Below are positions 33,791 through 44,649 of a DNA stretch of 64,000 nucleotides, piece after piece (within the stretch, counting starts at the first letter, position 1; each line of letters starts with the position of its first letter). The stretch lies in NCBI GenBank assembly GCA_036365455.1, contig JAWQUS010000016.1:14531001-14595000 (forward strand), read 5' to 3'. This DNA comes from Macrosoma leucophasiata (lineage: Eukaryota; Arthropoda; Insecta; Lepidoptera; Hedylidae). The translations under genes were made by a program, and so were the position numbers. The notes under the pieces were generated by a model. It did no database searches. It had not been told where the DNA came from and saw only the letters and a program-made list of their open reading frames with translations.

Positions 33791-34447
33791 CATCAATTTG
33801 TTCTCTGAAACCCCTAATGAACTGACAGAAGTAGCGGTTACCTAATGATCATCACTGGGATTTGTAATCATTGATTTCACTAGGCGATATTAGATACAAC
33901 GCGTACGATTTGTGGTTCGCATTAATTTAGAAAAACAATATCCATCTCCACCACGAGCAAAACCAAACCCAATAAACGCTAGCGACCATGTAAAACGATG
34001 TTATGGAAAATTTCGTTCATTTACCTACATTATCTCCCGGAGCGTTGCATAGTTTATCACACAATTATTTTCCGTAGTCATCCATAAGTCTTGTAAATCT
34101 GAGATGCTTTCACTGGTTTAACATAGTTTCCTTTAGTCACTCTTATAACCTCTAAACATTACTTCGTAAAAATGGCTGTCGATGAATTTCACAAACAACT
34201 TCTAGCTTTGTATATTTCTAACAGCTGACTATCAAGACGTTTTGTTACCGCTGAACTGGTGGAGGTATTATGAAACAGTATTTGATTGTTACAATGAACA
34301 ATATTTTTTTACAAATCTAGCTAGTAGCTTACCCCCTACATTGTTCACTATCCTTACGAGATAACAAGATCGCTGTACGTACCTGAAACAAAAAACACAT
34401 GGAATGTAAACAAAATACAAATTGAACAATATTAAAGCATAACCGTA
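33791..34447. other. Unique AT-rich stretch
   Basis: No feature recognised. Confidence 0.4.
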
Positions 34448-34590
34448 ACCCCCTTATTCATAAACGTACATTAGATACGTTATAGCTAATGCTTTGTCTT
34501 TATCAGTTCCATTGTCAAATGTGCAGGATAGAAAAAGACAAAGGAGAGATTAGCAACACTTTAGCTAAAATACGTTTATGAATAAGGGGG
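34448..34590. mobile_element. MITE family M1, copy 2
   Basis: Ends acccccttattcataaacg and tacgtttatgaataaggggg, TA on the right flank and a TA just left of the start. Confidence 0.88.
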
Positions 34591-34599
34591 TAAGTTTTT

Positions 34600-34735
34600 T
34601 GGTCCCGCAGGGGTGGCAACGCATCTGTATTTTGAGATTTTGACCACTGGTCTCTGTGTGTCATAGGCTGCAGTCGTCACTTAACATCAATGTGAACTGC
34701 ATGCTTGATTGCCACCTTCATAATATAAAAAGTGA
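34600..34735 (+). mobile_element. Family L repeat, 3' half
   Basis: gcaggggtggcaacgcatct to gaactgcatgcttgattgcc and a short A-rich tail. Confidence 0.8.
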
Positions 34736-35082
34736 CTATCTTCAAACTTATATAATATTGATGACAAAAATATGAGAAAATGGTAACAAATTGGTGTTTG
34801 CATAATGGGTTCACGTATAGTTTATTCGATTGTGATCAAACTCATGTAAGTTTCAGCGACACGTGCTTAAGAATTCTGAAGCCATCGCGTAACCTTAATT
34901 TTCAGCAAAATCCAGTTAGTTAAGAGAGGTCTTTGACCCGCTTCGGAGATGACAGAAATTAATAAATCAAATAACATGGAAATGGAATTATGGTTCAAAT
35001 TTCAGTCGCCGAAATCACCTCGAACCCTTCCAGAAATGAGGTCTAACCTACAAATAAGTAATTATATAGAAGTGTAATCTTA

Positions 35083-35337
35083 TCCATATATATAAAAATC
35101 AATTGCTGTTCGTTAGTCTCGCTAAAAGTCGAGAACGGCTTTACCGATTTGGCTAATTTTGGTTTTGAATTATTTTCGGAAGTCCAGGGAAGGTTTAAAA
35201 GGTAAGAAAATATGAATAAATTGAAGGGAAATAGTAAAAACCAAAATTTTATTTTCCCATACAAATAGTCCGTATATATCAAACCTTTGACACATTATTT
35301 CATTCTGAAGCAATGCGAAGTCTGCCGGGTCAGCTAG
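35083..35337 (+). mobile_element. Helitron-like element, family H4
   Basis: Starts tccatatatataaaaatcaa, contains ttgctgttcgttagtctcgc and ends gccgggtcagctag|t. Same family at 35910, 38440 and, inverted, 48400. Confidence 0.8.
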
Positions 35338-35689
35338 TGAGTCATAAAAACTGGAACCACAACTTCGACAAGTATCGATACCCAGGTATTGCTTGTCAAA
35401 AGATGTTTATAGTTTGTTCGTAGACAGTTGCTAAGAGCGTTGTTTGTAAATTTCAATTTTCGGTCTCAATCTCAAACTTATTTTTTGCTGTCCGGGTGAA
35501 GTAAAAAAATGAGTTGCACCATTTGAAAATTGTTAATTTAAATTATAAATTTAACTTAAACCGTAACTGGCCGAGCTGTGCCATTGTGCTTTAAAGTTAT
35601 CAAGGTTGACACATGATAACCTTGGCAAAAATACGCTGGTGCAACGCAAAATATTGTTATAATGACAATAACCATAACTTTATAAAATA
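35338..35689. other. Spacer
   Basis: taaccttggcaaaaata near 35620 and atcaaggttgac near 35598 form a weak inverted pair. No gene. Confidence 0.4.
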
Positions 35690-35905
35690 CTAGCTGTTGC
35701 CCGCGGCTCCGCCCGCGTGTAAGTTGCTTTTAGCGTAACCTGTGGAAACTCGTTAAATCATTCTATGGCATCTCACAGGAACTTTTTTCGGGATGAAAAG
35801 TATTCTATAATCTAAATCAGCTAATACCTTATTTGTATAACAAATTTCATCAAAATCCGTTCAGTAGTTTCGGCGTGATTGACGAACAAGCCAAAACATT
35901 GAAAC
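35690..35905 (-). mobile_element. Helitron-like element, family H5
   Basis: Opens ctagctgttgcccgcggctc on the plus strand and carries aaatccgttcagtagtttcg, the inverse of a typical Helitron body. The 5' end is unclear. Confidence 0.65.
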
Positions 35906-35909
35906 TATA

Positions 35910-36235
35910 TCTATATATGTATATAAAAATCAAAAGCTGTTCGTTAGTGTCGCTAAAACTCGACAACGACTGGACCGATTTGGCAAATTTTATTTATTTA
36001 TTTATTCTTTTGTGCACAAATTGATGAACATAAGGCGGGCTAATACCTAGTGGTATTCTCTACCAGCCAACCTTGGTATTGGATGATTTTTGGAAGTCCA
36101 AGGAAGGTATAAAAGGTAAAAAAAATTGAAGAAATTGAAAGGAAATGATAAAAACCACAATTATATTTTCCCATACAAATAGTCCGTATATATCAAACCT
36201 TTGACACATTATTTCATTTCAATGAGAATAGCTTA
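35910..36235 (+). mobile_element. Helitron-like family H4, interrupted
   Basis: The H4 body (gctgttcgttagtgtcgcta; catacaaatagtccgtatat) is split by about 80 bp at 35990-36075 (tttatttatttattcttttg to ctctaccagccaacc), itself a common moth repeat piece. Confidence 0.65.
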
Positions 36236-36270
36236 TGACCTAAGAACATACTAGCATAGAATGGACACTA

Positions 36271-36586
36271 AGGGTGAGATTCACAGACCACAAGTCGTAG
36301 ACGTAGACTTTACTTTAAAGTCGTAGACTTTACTTTGAGCAAAGTATGCTTAGACCTGTCAGTACAGTATGGGTTTCGACATTTCGAAGAGTTCAGTGAG
36401 AGATTCACAGACCGCACTACGACTTTGAGCAAAGTAGGTATGCTTAGAACTGCCAGTAGAGTATGGGTTTTGACAGTTCTAGGAGTACTTTGCTTAGAAC
36501 TGTCAGTAAAGTATAAGTTTTATTTGACAGTTCTAAGCGTACTTTGCTGGAAGTGAAGTCGTAGGGCGGTCTGTAAATCTCACCCT
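36271..36586. mobile_element. 316-bp MITE with repeated ends
   Basis: Ends agggtgagattcacagacc and ggtctgtaaatctcaccct form the TIRs. The left end word gagattcacagacc recurs inside at about 36392, and actttgagcaaagta occurs several times, so the element looks internally duplicated. Confidence 0.75.
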
Positions 36587-37070
36587 AATATAGAGGCTAG
36601 ACATACGAAAAATAATCTTTAATTCAGGTGCGCAATGGAATAGCAATAAGAAGTCTAATTAACCCAACACAGCAAAAGATACCTCTACGCAATCTATATG
36701 CCCAAACCCTATCCAATCCTTAATTAGAAATCAATATATGAAATCCATAAGCCAATCTTAGCTTGGTAATATTAGAACAATAGGGTCATTTCCTACGTCC
36801 ATGCATTGTATTACTCTGACCCAATTCTATTGTTCTACTTCCGATGTTGAATTATAATACACCTACAAGTTATGTCCACTTTTATAATGAACATGACAAT
36901 ACAAAAAGCTTTATTTTAGTTGCTGTTAAGGATTATTTTGTTTCTGATGATGGACTTTAGTGTTTAACAATCCACCCATTAGAAAGTAATTTGTTTTATT
37001 TAATCCGTGCATATGTAATTATCCGAGTCAAAAACTAGGAAGCCAAACATCCAATTACTTACCTTCCTTT
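36587..37070. other. AT-rich unique stretch
   Basis: No feature recognised. Confidence 0.4.
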
Positions 37071-37545
37071 CAGAGTATTAAAATTGCCAAAAAATGGAAC
37101 TCTTATAAATTTGTCGTTTCTGTCTGTCAGTCCGTCCATCCATCCGTATGTCACAGCCGCTTTACTCAGGAACTATTACGAAAACATACTTCAAACGCAG
37201 AGGTATACCTACCCTTCCTATTAGGTCTGAACGCTACGCAAAGGGTTACGAAATCGATGGGGGTGGACAGTTCTGCAAACTGGTGTCATGCATCACCTTT
37301 GTCTGCTCGGACGGACTCGGACGGACGCCCGCCCTAGCTTCGCACGGTTGCAATGTTACCTACCCTCTCCTATTAATTTTAGCGTGATGTTACATAGTTA
37401 CTTAAACATACAAAGTTCCTCGTTAAACGGGCTATGTAACACTGAAAGAATTTTTCAAATCGGACCCGTAGTTCCTGAGATTACCGCGTTCAAGCAGACA
37501 AACAAACAAACTCTCTAGCTTTATAATATTAGTATAGGTTTTATT
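37071..37545 (-). mobile_element. Two adjoining Helitron-like / element Q fragments
   Basis: 37071-37200 holds tctgtctgtcagtccgtcca words of the GACA-rich families; 37310-37530 matches H3 (ggctatgtaacactgaaaga, tttttcaaatcggacccgta). Boundaries are uncertain. Confidence 0.5.
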
Positions 37546-37920
37546 TTAATGTACCCGAAATAACCTAGAAAAACATATGACATTATTGTTAAATTAAGTA
37601 ACTTTCACGACAGTCATTTATAGCCATAGAATTATAACGCTCTCTATGTTTATAGCTCTAATTCTTGATATCATAAACTTGTGACGCAATCTAGAACTCA
37701 GCCATCACAAATATTTGCTCTCTTTATGAGACTGTCTGAAAGCCTCATTTCACACGACGAGGTGTGACATTACCTCTGCTTCAAATGAGATATGTAACAA
37801 AGTCCGTTTTCTGAGATATTTACTCATTATAACACAATGAAATCACATGAAATGAGTTCATTTCGTAGGTAATGCCCACTTCACTCGGTAAAGTTAGAAA
37901 TAATTTTCTTTTGTTTTTTT
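37546..37920. other. Spacer
   Basis: Nothing recognised. Confidence 0.4.
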
Positions 37921-38100
37921 ATGTAACGGAAATGGCAAACAAGCACGCAGTTCACATTGATATAAAGTGATGACTGTAGCCTATAAACACTCACACAAAG
38001 ACCGAGGTCAAAATGCAGATGCCAACACTCCTGAGGCCTAAGGTGTCATGCCTCTGTGCCGGAGCCGCCCTTCACGGTATGCCTGCCACTGCGTATAAAA
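37921..38100 (-). mobile_element. Family L repeat, 3' two thirds
   Basis: ggcaaacaagcacgcagttc, gaccgaggtcaaaatgcaga and tgcctctgtgccgga match in inverse orientation; the head is missing. Confidence 0.8.
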
Positions 38101-38316
38101 CCCTGTATTCAGTTTCTAAGAACGTTAGCCACGGACGGAAACAATAACAGGTAATTTCACGTAGCACTAACGATATACTATTCATGGAACCTCGATCATT
38201 ACAAGTTATGTTTCAATTGAAATTAATCATAAAACATTCAGCTTATTTCCTGTAATATTTCCTGTTTTTCCTTTCATTTACTATGAGAATAGATTTCAAT
38301 ACAGAATATAATTACT

Positions 38317-38402
38317 TCAGGCGGGGCTTGAACCCGCGACCGCTGGGATCTCTAGTCCAACTGTTCTCCCAACTGAGTCAATTTTTTCTTTCCCTTTTTC
38401 TA
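38317..38402 (-). mobile_element. tRNA-like head, SINE or tRNA relic
   Basis: Minus strand reads actcagttgggagaacagt (A-box-like) and gtcgcgggttcaagccccgc (B-box). There is no matching acceptor stem, so it is not a working tRNA. The adjacent cttttt-rich part resembles 7693-7802. Confidence 0.6.
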
Positions 38403-38439
38403 TAAAAATATTTCACTTGCATACGGTATTGCGATTAAA

Positions 38440-38706
38440 ATCTACATATTAAATTAATTGCTGTTCGTTAGTCTCGCTAAAACTCGAGAACGACTGTACC
38501 GATTTGGATAATTTTGGTTTTGCATGTTTTTTGGATGTCCAGGGAAAGTTCAAAAGGTAAGAAAATATGAAGAAATTGAAGGGAAATAGTTAAAACCACA
38601 ATTTCATTTTCCCATACAAATAGTCCGTATCTATTTAACCTCACACAACAGACACAAAGACACATTATTTCATTCTGAGGCAATACGAAGTTCGCCGGGT
38701 CAGCTG
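38440..38706 (+). mobile_element. Helitron-like family H4
   Basis: ttgctgttcgttagtctcgc to cgaagttcgccgggtcagct; the last CTAG is altered to ctgtag. Confidence 0.75.
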
Positions 38707-38940
38707 TAGGAGATTAACTGAGTAATGAAAATATATTCTTATAGCGGTCCGCATCGGATTTACACTTGTGCAATTTAGGTACTTAAATAATATTGCAACT
38801 ATAAAATGAGATGTACCCTATTCCTTCTATATTCTATCTTACCTGTATGAAGCTGGATAAAACTACACACGGTGTGCAAGTTTGATTAAAATCGGTTTTG
38901 TAGTTTAGGAGTCCATCACGGACAAACACTGTAACACGTA

Positions 38941-38944
<4 letters not shown>

Positions 38945-38986
<42 letters not shown>
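38945..38986. repeat. (AT)n microsatellite
   Basis: About 21 uninterrupted AT units. Confidence 0.95.
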
Positions 38987-38987
<1 letters not shown>

Positions 38988-39128
38988 CTATATTGCATCA
39001 ACAATGTGTTACAAGACAAGTATCATGACTATCATGTGTCAGGCTTTATTGAATAGATCTCAAAGATACCTATTTTATTATTATTATTATTTTTTATTAT
39101 TTTTTTTGTAATTTTAACATAAACGTTA

Positions 39129-39276
39129 ACTTCCTTATTCAGAAACGTACATTAGATACGTTTTAGCTATAGAGTGCTTTGTCTTTGTAAGTTTCATTAT
39201 CAAATGTACAGGATAGAAAAAGACAAAGGAGAGATTAGCAACACTTTAGCTAAAATACGTTTATGAAGAAGGGGGT
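39129..39276. mobile_element. MITE family M1, copy 3
   Basis: Ends acttccttattcagaaacg and tacgtttatgaagaaggggg, followed by TA. Confidence 0.85.
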
Positions 39277-39304
39277 ATGTTATTTACCTGTTTTTATTTG
39301 TTCA

Positions 39305-39425
39305 ATACTACATTGGTGGCAAATAAGCATGCAGTTAATATGGATGATGCGTGAATATTGCACGCTTTAGGTACCTATATAAGTACACAAAACGAATATG
39401 CGTTGCCACTCCCGAGACCTTATTT
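39305..39425 (-). mobile_element. Family L repeat, diverged 3' part
   Basis: ggcaaataagcatgcagtta and atgcgttgccactcccgaga match in inverse order around a variable middle. Confidence 0.6.
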
Positions 39426-39451
39426 GCTTTACCTCTTATTATACTTATTAT

Positions 39452-39810
39452 ATATATTGAAGCGCGCATGGCCCGGCGGCTGGTGTAGATCGTAAACGAT
39501 CTACTCGGTTAAGCACTACGGGCGCGGTCGGGTAGTGTGATGGGTGACCGCTAGTGGCAAATTAAATGCGCGTTTCCGTGCTTCGGAGGGCACGTAAAGC
39601 CGTCGGTCCCGGTTGCTATCGATAGATAGCAGTCGTTAAACCTTGTCGGAGGCCTTATGGGCGGTTTGAAAACATCCGACAGCGGGTTGGCCACTAACCC
39701 CAACACCTCCACCAATCCGCATTGGAGCAGCGTGGTGGAGTAAGCTCCAGGCCTCCCCCCAAAAAGGGGAGAGACTCGTGCCCAGCAGTGGGACGTATAA
39801 TGGGTTGCCA
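39452..39810 (+). mobile_element. 5S-rRNA-headed SINE (SINE3-like), copy 1
   Basis: The head (39460-39595) contains ggttaagcactacgggcgcg and tgatgggtgaccgc, aligning with the internal promoter region of insect 5S rRNA. The tail cccagcagtgggacgtataa followed by tgggttgcca-ttatta resembles a lepidopteran LINE 3' end. It is flanked by ttattatacttattat on both sides (39436-39451, 39811-39826); the A/T-rich repeat partly overlaps the tail. Two minus-strand frames inside are incidental. Confidence 0.85.
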
Positions 39811-39941
39811 TTATTATACTTATTATGGAGGCACACGACTAAACGTTACAGGTATAAAAAACAGACTACACAATAGCGTTCCAAGTTGCTTGATATGACA
39901 TACAAACTAAATTAACCTATTGTAAACACAACAGCCTAAAC

Positions 39942-40145
39942 AATGACGACCCGATTAGTCCAGCGGTGCGAAACCACCGTTTCATTCGAAGGGTCGCGGG
40001 TTCGATACCCGCTCCGAAACAACTATTTGAAAGGACTACAGATATTTGTTTCGGGTCTGGGTGTTTGTGTGTGTGTTGTATGTGTATAACGGCATCTACG
40101 ACACAGGTTTATATAATACCTAATGTGGAGCTGTGAGAAATGAAA
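39942..40145 (+). mobile_element. tRNA-headed SINE, family C, copy 1
   Basis: Head gacccgattagtccagcggt (A-box region) and gtcgcgggttcgatacccgc (B-box), then a shared body cagatatttgtttcgggtct and cgacacaggtttata. Other copies at 53428 and 56707. Confidence 0.85.
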
Positions 40146-40622
40146 ATGCTCACATGTCATTTTGAGGACAGAGAACCTGTTAAAATTGTATCTATACAGA
40201 ACAATATTCCAAACACACAATAAAAGATTTAAGTCATCCTCGAGTAAATAAAATAGAAGTTTCGAACGTGGATAGCTGTAAAGCTGAGCATAGAAGATAG
40301 ATAGCCTACAACAATGACATTTGCATTTATCCGGTAGGTCCTTTCAAAGTTATTCTATAGTGGCCGGACGTGGTTACTCGAATCACCCATCGTTGCTCGT
40401 TTTATTAGACTGTCATTCGGTTTTGCGAGCCAAGACAGTGTCCACATAACAATAACGCTAAGGGTTATAGATAGATCTGTAAAAAAATAATATTTACGAT
40501 CGTTCTTACTTTGGATGTTATTTGTAAACGCGTGATCGATGCAACAGCGGCCACTTTTTTGTCAATGTGAATATTTATTTTACAAAACCCTAAGAAACCT
40601 CTATATACAAGATAAGAGCATC
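40146..40622. other. Unique AT-rich spacer
   Basis: No feature recognised. Confidence 0.4.
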
Positions 40623-40626
40623 ATAT

Positions 40627-40662
40627 CGTCACTGGAAAAGCAAAATTACTAAAGCGCCAAAA
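40627..40662 (+). repeat. Left TIR of 5.4-kb transposon
   Basis: 36 bp, pairs with 45983-46018 with two mismatches; followed by agtgcatttt, which also pairs after a 7-bp gap. Confidence 0.88.
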
Positions 40663-41154
40663 GTGCATTTTACAGGAGAGCAATTTAAAGTTTTTATTTT
40701 TCTTCAAACTGGCATATCTCTGTTTCTTGTATTCCAATTGAAATATGTCTAAGGGAAAAAACCTTTGTTGTATTTTTATCTACGTTATGAAATAGACATA
40801 TTGCCTAATATTCTTATTTTTACGAAGATAGTGTCGCTTTAGTATAAATGCTCTCACCACTTCGTAAGGCAAAAAGACTTAGTTCATAAACATATTCAGG
40901 TACAATAAAGCATAAATACTAATCACTTACATTCATGAAAATTTAGGAAAGGAAAAACGACTAACTTGTATTACAGAATGACATATAGTCTGGTCATTAT
41001 TACTTAAATGTAATACCTAAGTATATATTAACATTAACTTGTTTGACTAATTGTATTGTGTTGAGTCGTAAATTATTGTTTAATAAATGCTAAATTTTAA
41101 TATACCCTCGCTTCATTAAACTGTAATAGTGTAATAACCTTCTTTGTAGTAGTA

Positions 41155-41345
41155 GTATTAGTTAGCGTAGCGTAGTGTAGCGACGAGTAGCGAAGCATAA
41201 CATAGTGTGTTGAACAGTAGTTTATAGTAGCGAACCGTAATGGGGCGTACATTTGAGAAACGTAGCGTAGCGTACTATATAGTAGTAGCGGAGGGAAATG
41301 TAGCGTAGTGTAGTGTAGTGTTCGGCAGGGCAGGGTAGTCAAAGT
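41155..41345. repeat. Degenerate GTAGC/GTAGT pentamer array
   Basis: Repeated gtagcgtag, gtagtgtag and gaagc words, mixed length, inside the transposon downstream of its gene. The 142-codon minus-strand frame across it is a low-complexity shadow. Confidence 0.8.
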
Positions 41346-41567
41346 TAGTGTAATGAAGCTGTAGTAATTTATATTTTCGGGTGAAACTAACTTTGCCAAG
41401 TCAGCTACATAGTTAGTTATAGTATACTTAGTGAGGAATTGTAGAGAATTGCAGCAAATACAGGGAAAATAAACATACATATTGCACCAAAAATCAACTT
41501 TTATTTGTTGTTTCCAAATTATCATAATGATTAAATGTAATCAACTTATTTAACAGAATAAACCTTT

Positions 41568-41573
41568 TTTATT
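41568..41573 (-). terminator. Candidate AATAAA poly(A) signal
   Basis: On the minus strand AATAAA lies about 135 bases past the stop codon of the transposase-like gene. Position fits; no other proof. Confidence 0.4.
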
Positions 41574-41706
41574 GTTTTCTTATCTTTACTAAAAATAAAA
41601 AGCTGAAAAGTTTGTTTGAAGGTTGTAAAGAGTCTGTTGCAGCAGGAACTAGCGGTCGGATTTGAAAAGTTATTTTGGTCTGTCTGCCGGTTTAGCTAGT
41701 TTAGAC

Positions 41707-44244
41707 TTAACAGTCTTCAACGTCTGTTTCTTGCAGGGTATCCTGGACATTCATAGCATTACACATACTTTGGAACTCACTGTGAAAAATGTCGGGAATG
41801 ACTTTCATTGTACACAATTTCCACAAATCTTGGTATTTCTTGTGTGAAATAGGCAGACGAGAGTTATATATTTTCTTAAGATTTACATTTTTGCCCATTA
41901 TAGGTATATCTTCAGTGGGGCTATTAGCCGCCATTGAGTATTTCACAACCACTTTTTGGGGGGCCGATTTCTTGAATATAGCCGTACGTACCTGTAAAAT
42001 ATAAATTAGCATTAATAATTTCAGAAATTTTCTCAAGTTTTATGCTTTCCAACGAACAGCAGTGTTTAATTTTTATTTATATAAACTAAATTATCTGAAT
42101 ATCATAGATAACACACGGAGATATTAGGACGTACTTAATAATTACTAATATTACCTACCTTCGATATTTTTCCTGACAGGTTTCCTTTAAAATATCGATC
42201 TCCAACAATATCCCAACCGCAAAAATCTTTATGTGTCAAAATCTGTACGTGATACGGCTTTGGATTTTTTCGAGCTAACATAAATACTGTTGCCCATTGA
42301 GAGGGTGCCCAGATAATATTATTGTTTTCCACGCTTTTTTCTATTACTGAATGTATTGAATCAACTGGCATATACGTATGTCCAGGCAAGAGGTAGTTAA
42401 TTTGTATACTAGAAATATTAGTGCATTTTTGCAAGCAGGAATGAATTGCTGCAAGAACAACTTTATTCTTGTTCTGGCCTGGGCATGCATCACTATATAG
42501 AAGAAGGTGTTTTATTGAGCCACGATTGTCTACCATACTAATATACTGATCAAGTATTGTGCAGATTTCGTTGGCCCCACGTTTTCCTTCTGTCTCATTC
42601 CATGAATAACAATAGCCTTCTCTAGTTCTTGACTCATAAAAAGTAAGATTATAAACAGCCAATTTGCGACTGTAGTAAAGTAACATGCTTTGGCCATACG
42701 GCGTGTTCAGTACTTTTTGTAAGTCAAATGTCACGCAAAGTATGTTCTCGTCTTGAATTTTTTGATGAACCGTAAATCGCTCGTAAGTTTCCTCTTTGTC
42801 TTTTAGATGAGTTAGTTTTTCTTCTCCTTCCTCCTCTTTTTCAAAACGTAGACATTTGGAACACTTGTCTTTGCGTGGGACGTGAAATCCTAAATTAAAC
42901 TCATGGAAAATATTTTTAAAAACTTTCTCTCCCACTATCGGTTTGTCTTCACTTAACATTTTTTCTTTATACAATTTATACAAATTAGACAAGTTTCGAA
43001 ACTCCTGAGGCAGATACAATCTTTTTGAGTTTTTGCGGCAATAATGTGATGGTAAGTAGGATAATTCTTTTATGTAGCACTTTGCTGCTTCTATATTATT
43101 TTCAGGTGTTTTATTGGCAGGAATATGTTTACCTCGGCCATCTTTTTTAGCTGAACCTTGTATAGCTGTAGAAATAACATTGTGAAGAAATTTTTGCTCA
43201 ATGTCTAGTGTGTTTAGAATAAATTTCAAGCAGATTTTTCTCTTTCCCTCCCCTTCATTAATATAATAATCGAAAGTCCAATTCCTGCGACTATCGATAC
43301 CATAGCAACGCTTTCTTTTAGTTTCTTGTCTTTTAGAGTTGCCTATTAGCCAATCTTTGCGTCTTTCTTTACAAAGGCTCCAATAATGATCAAAAATAGC
43401 CTGTCTTTTCTCGAAACTGATTTCATAGCAGTTATTATGACAATTTTCTGGTGTGCATGTACAACTCTTCACCTTTTTTTCTTCTATTACTTTCCCAGTT
43501 TTAGTAATGTATTTTTTTCCACTGTTCTTAAGATTGCTACTAGCTTTCCTCTTATTATTTTTTTGTTGTCTCTCTTCTATCTTTGTGTTCTCTTTATTAT
43601 CATCTAGCACAGTTTCTTTTCTTTTTTTTATCCTTTTTTTGTATTTTGGTAGTTTTCTTTTTTTTGTCTGTAGTATTATTATTTGTACTGTTCGTTTGAT
43701 CCGAATCTGTGGAAGCTTCCCAAGAACTTGAGCTGCATTCGAAATCTTCACTGTCAGATAAAAAGTCAATATGCTTGTACACACTATTTCTCTTTCGTTT
43801 ATCTTTCTTTTGTTCAAGAATAGTGTTTTCTTCTGGTTCTATATCAGTACTGATAGTCATTTCGATTTCTCTTGTAGCTACTTCTTTATTTATTTCTTGC
43901 ATGCAGATTTCTATTTCCTGGAGCCGCTTCGCGTCTATCTTTCTCTTCTTATAAGGTTGCATCGGAGGTATTTCGGGAGATTTTGTTGGTAAAGATGTGC
44001 CTACTTGAACAGATTCCTTGATAGCAAGAGATGTTTGCAATTGATGTGGCTGTCCTGGTTGAGTGTACTTTTCTGATTGTGGAAAAGTCTCCTGTAATGC
44101 ATGTATACCTTGACCAAGAGATGTGTCCGTGTATACAGTAAAGTCTATCTGTGAGATCGATGCCTGTAAGGGAAGTGTGTCTTGATTATGGACTGTTTGA
44201 GCGTGGTCTTCTATTTGAGGGATTGATGTGTCTGACTGCTGCAC
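41707..44244 (-). CDS. Transposase-like DDE/D protein, one frameshift, two or more exons
   Basis: The protein is built from three minus-strand parts. Part 1 (44244 to 43666, open further up to about 44334) is polar, with a serine-rich acidic end (FLSDSEDFECSSSSWEAS). Its nominal start at 44244 is GTG, so the real ATG is probably in a further upstream exon. Part 2 (43665 to 42159) has a lysine-rich stretch, YITKTGK, a CTCTPENCHNNC cysteine cluster, LSYLPSHYCRKNSKRLYLP, CSKC, then TFDLQK (D near 42725), YSDACPGQNKNK (D near 42489) and DSIHSVIE (E near 42343), a plausible DDE triad. Part 3 (41991 to 41707) follows a 167-bp GT-AG intron and ends LPISHKKYQDLWKLC and VIPDIFH. Parts 1 and 2 differ by one base in an A8 run (43658-43665). 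The rest is intact for about 600 codons. I recall similar proteins as uncharacterised in insects and cnidarians. Sola is one possible superfamily given 4-bp duplications, unproven. Confidence 0.75.
41992..42158 (-). other. Spliceosomal intron in transposase-like gene
   Basis: Donor tcgaag|gtaggt (exon ends 42159) and acceptor atattttacag|gtacgt (exon starts 41991). Phase 0; splicing joins KISK to VRTAIFKKSAPQ. Confidence 0.75.
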
Positions 44245-44365
44245 GTATTGGCTAGTTGATGTATCTGCAGGAATATGATAAGATATCTGTGAGATCGATG
44301 CCTGTAACGAAAGTATATCTTGATTTAGGCACGTGTCTGTTTGAGCGTGGTCTTCTTGTGTATTT
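44160..44365 (-). repeat. Two-copy internal duplication at 5' end of transposon gene
   Basis: tctgtgagatcgatgcctgt occurs at about 44148 and 44287, and gtttgagcgtggtcttct at about 44198 and 44339 with similar order. The second copy is out of frame with the first, and an in-frame stop lies in it. Confidence 0.7.
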
Positions 44366-44444
44366 TTTTAAAAATGAAGATCTGCGACTTTCCATAATAG
44401 CGTTGGAATTTTTCTGTAAATATTAGTAATATAATATGTATATG

Positions 44445-44628
44445 TAACTTCACGCCTGTAAACCTCAAAGGGGTAGGTAGAGGTGAATGCATGCATTCAA
44501 GCATCCATTCACAGAAAAACCTTCTAAACATAGAAAAATCCCAATATCACTTAGTCCCCGACCTGGGAATCGAACCTGGGACCTCATATTATGGTAGCGG
44601 CCTCCTATCACTACGCCACCGAGGCAGT
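44445..44628 (-). mobile_element. SINE family A, internally deleted, minus
   Basis: Tail (aacttcacgcctgtaaacct) at left, head (B-box inverse gggaatcgaacctg; A-box inverse ctatcactacgcca) at right; the middle with gtgcccggtgatggcaacag is missing. Confidence 0.85.
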
Positions 44629-44636
44629 TTAGTATT

Positions 44637-44649
44637 ATAAAACTTTATT
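44637..44649. repeat. Target duplication of the plus SINE, left copy
   Basis: ataaaactttatt, repeated exactly at 44942-44954. Confidence 0.85.

Noticed and set aside
39452..39595. Functional 5S rRNA gene
   Set aside because: Only the promoter-like half resembles 5S; the 5' part and 3' stem differ and it continues into a SINE tail.
39942..40015. Functional tRNA gene
   Set aside because: A- and B-box-like words are present but the acceptor stem does not pair and the unit recurs with a SINE body.
41097..41525. 142-codon minus-strand frame rich in Leu, Tyr, Thr
   Set aside because: It is the translation of the degenerate GTAGC pentamer array, so low-complexity shadow.
43386..43992. Plus-strand hydrophobic frames of 73-92 codons
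   Set aside because: Antisense shadows of the lysine- and serine-rich part of the transposase-like gene.
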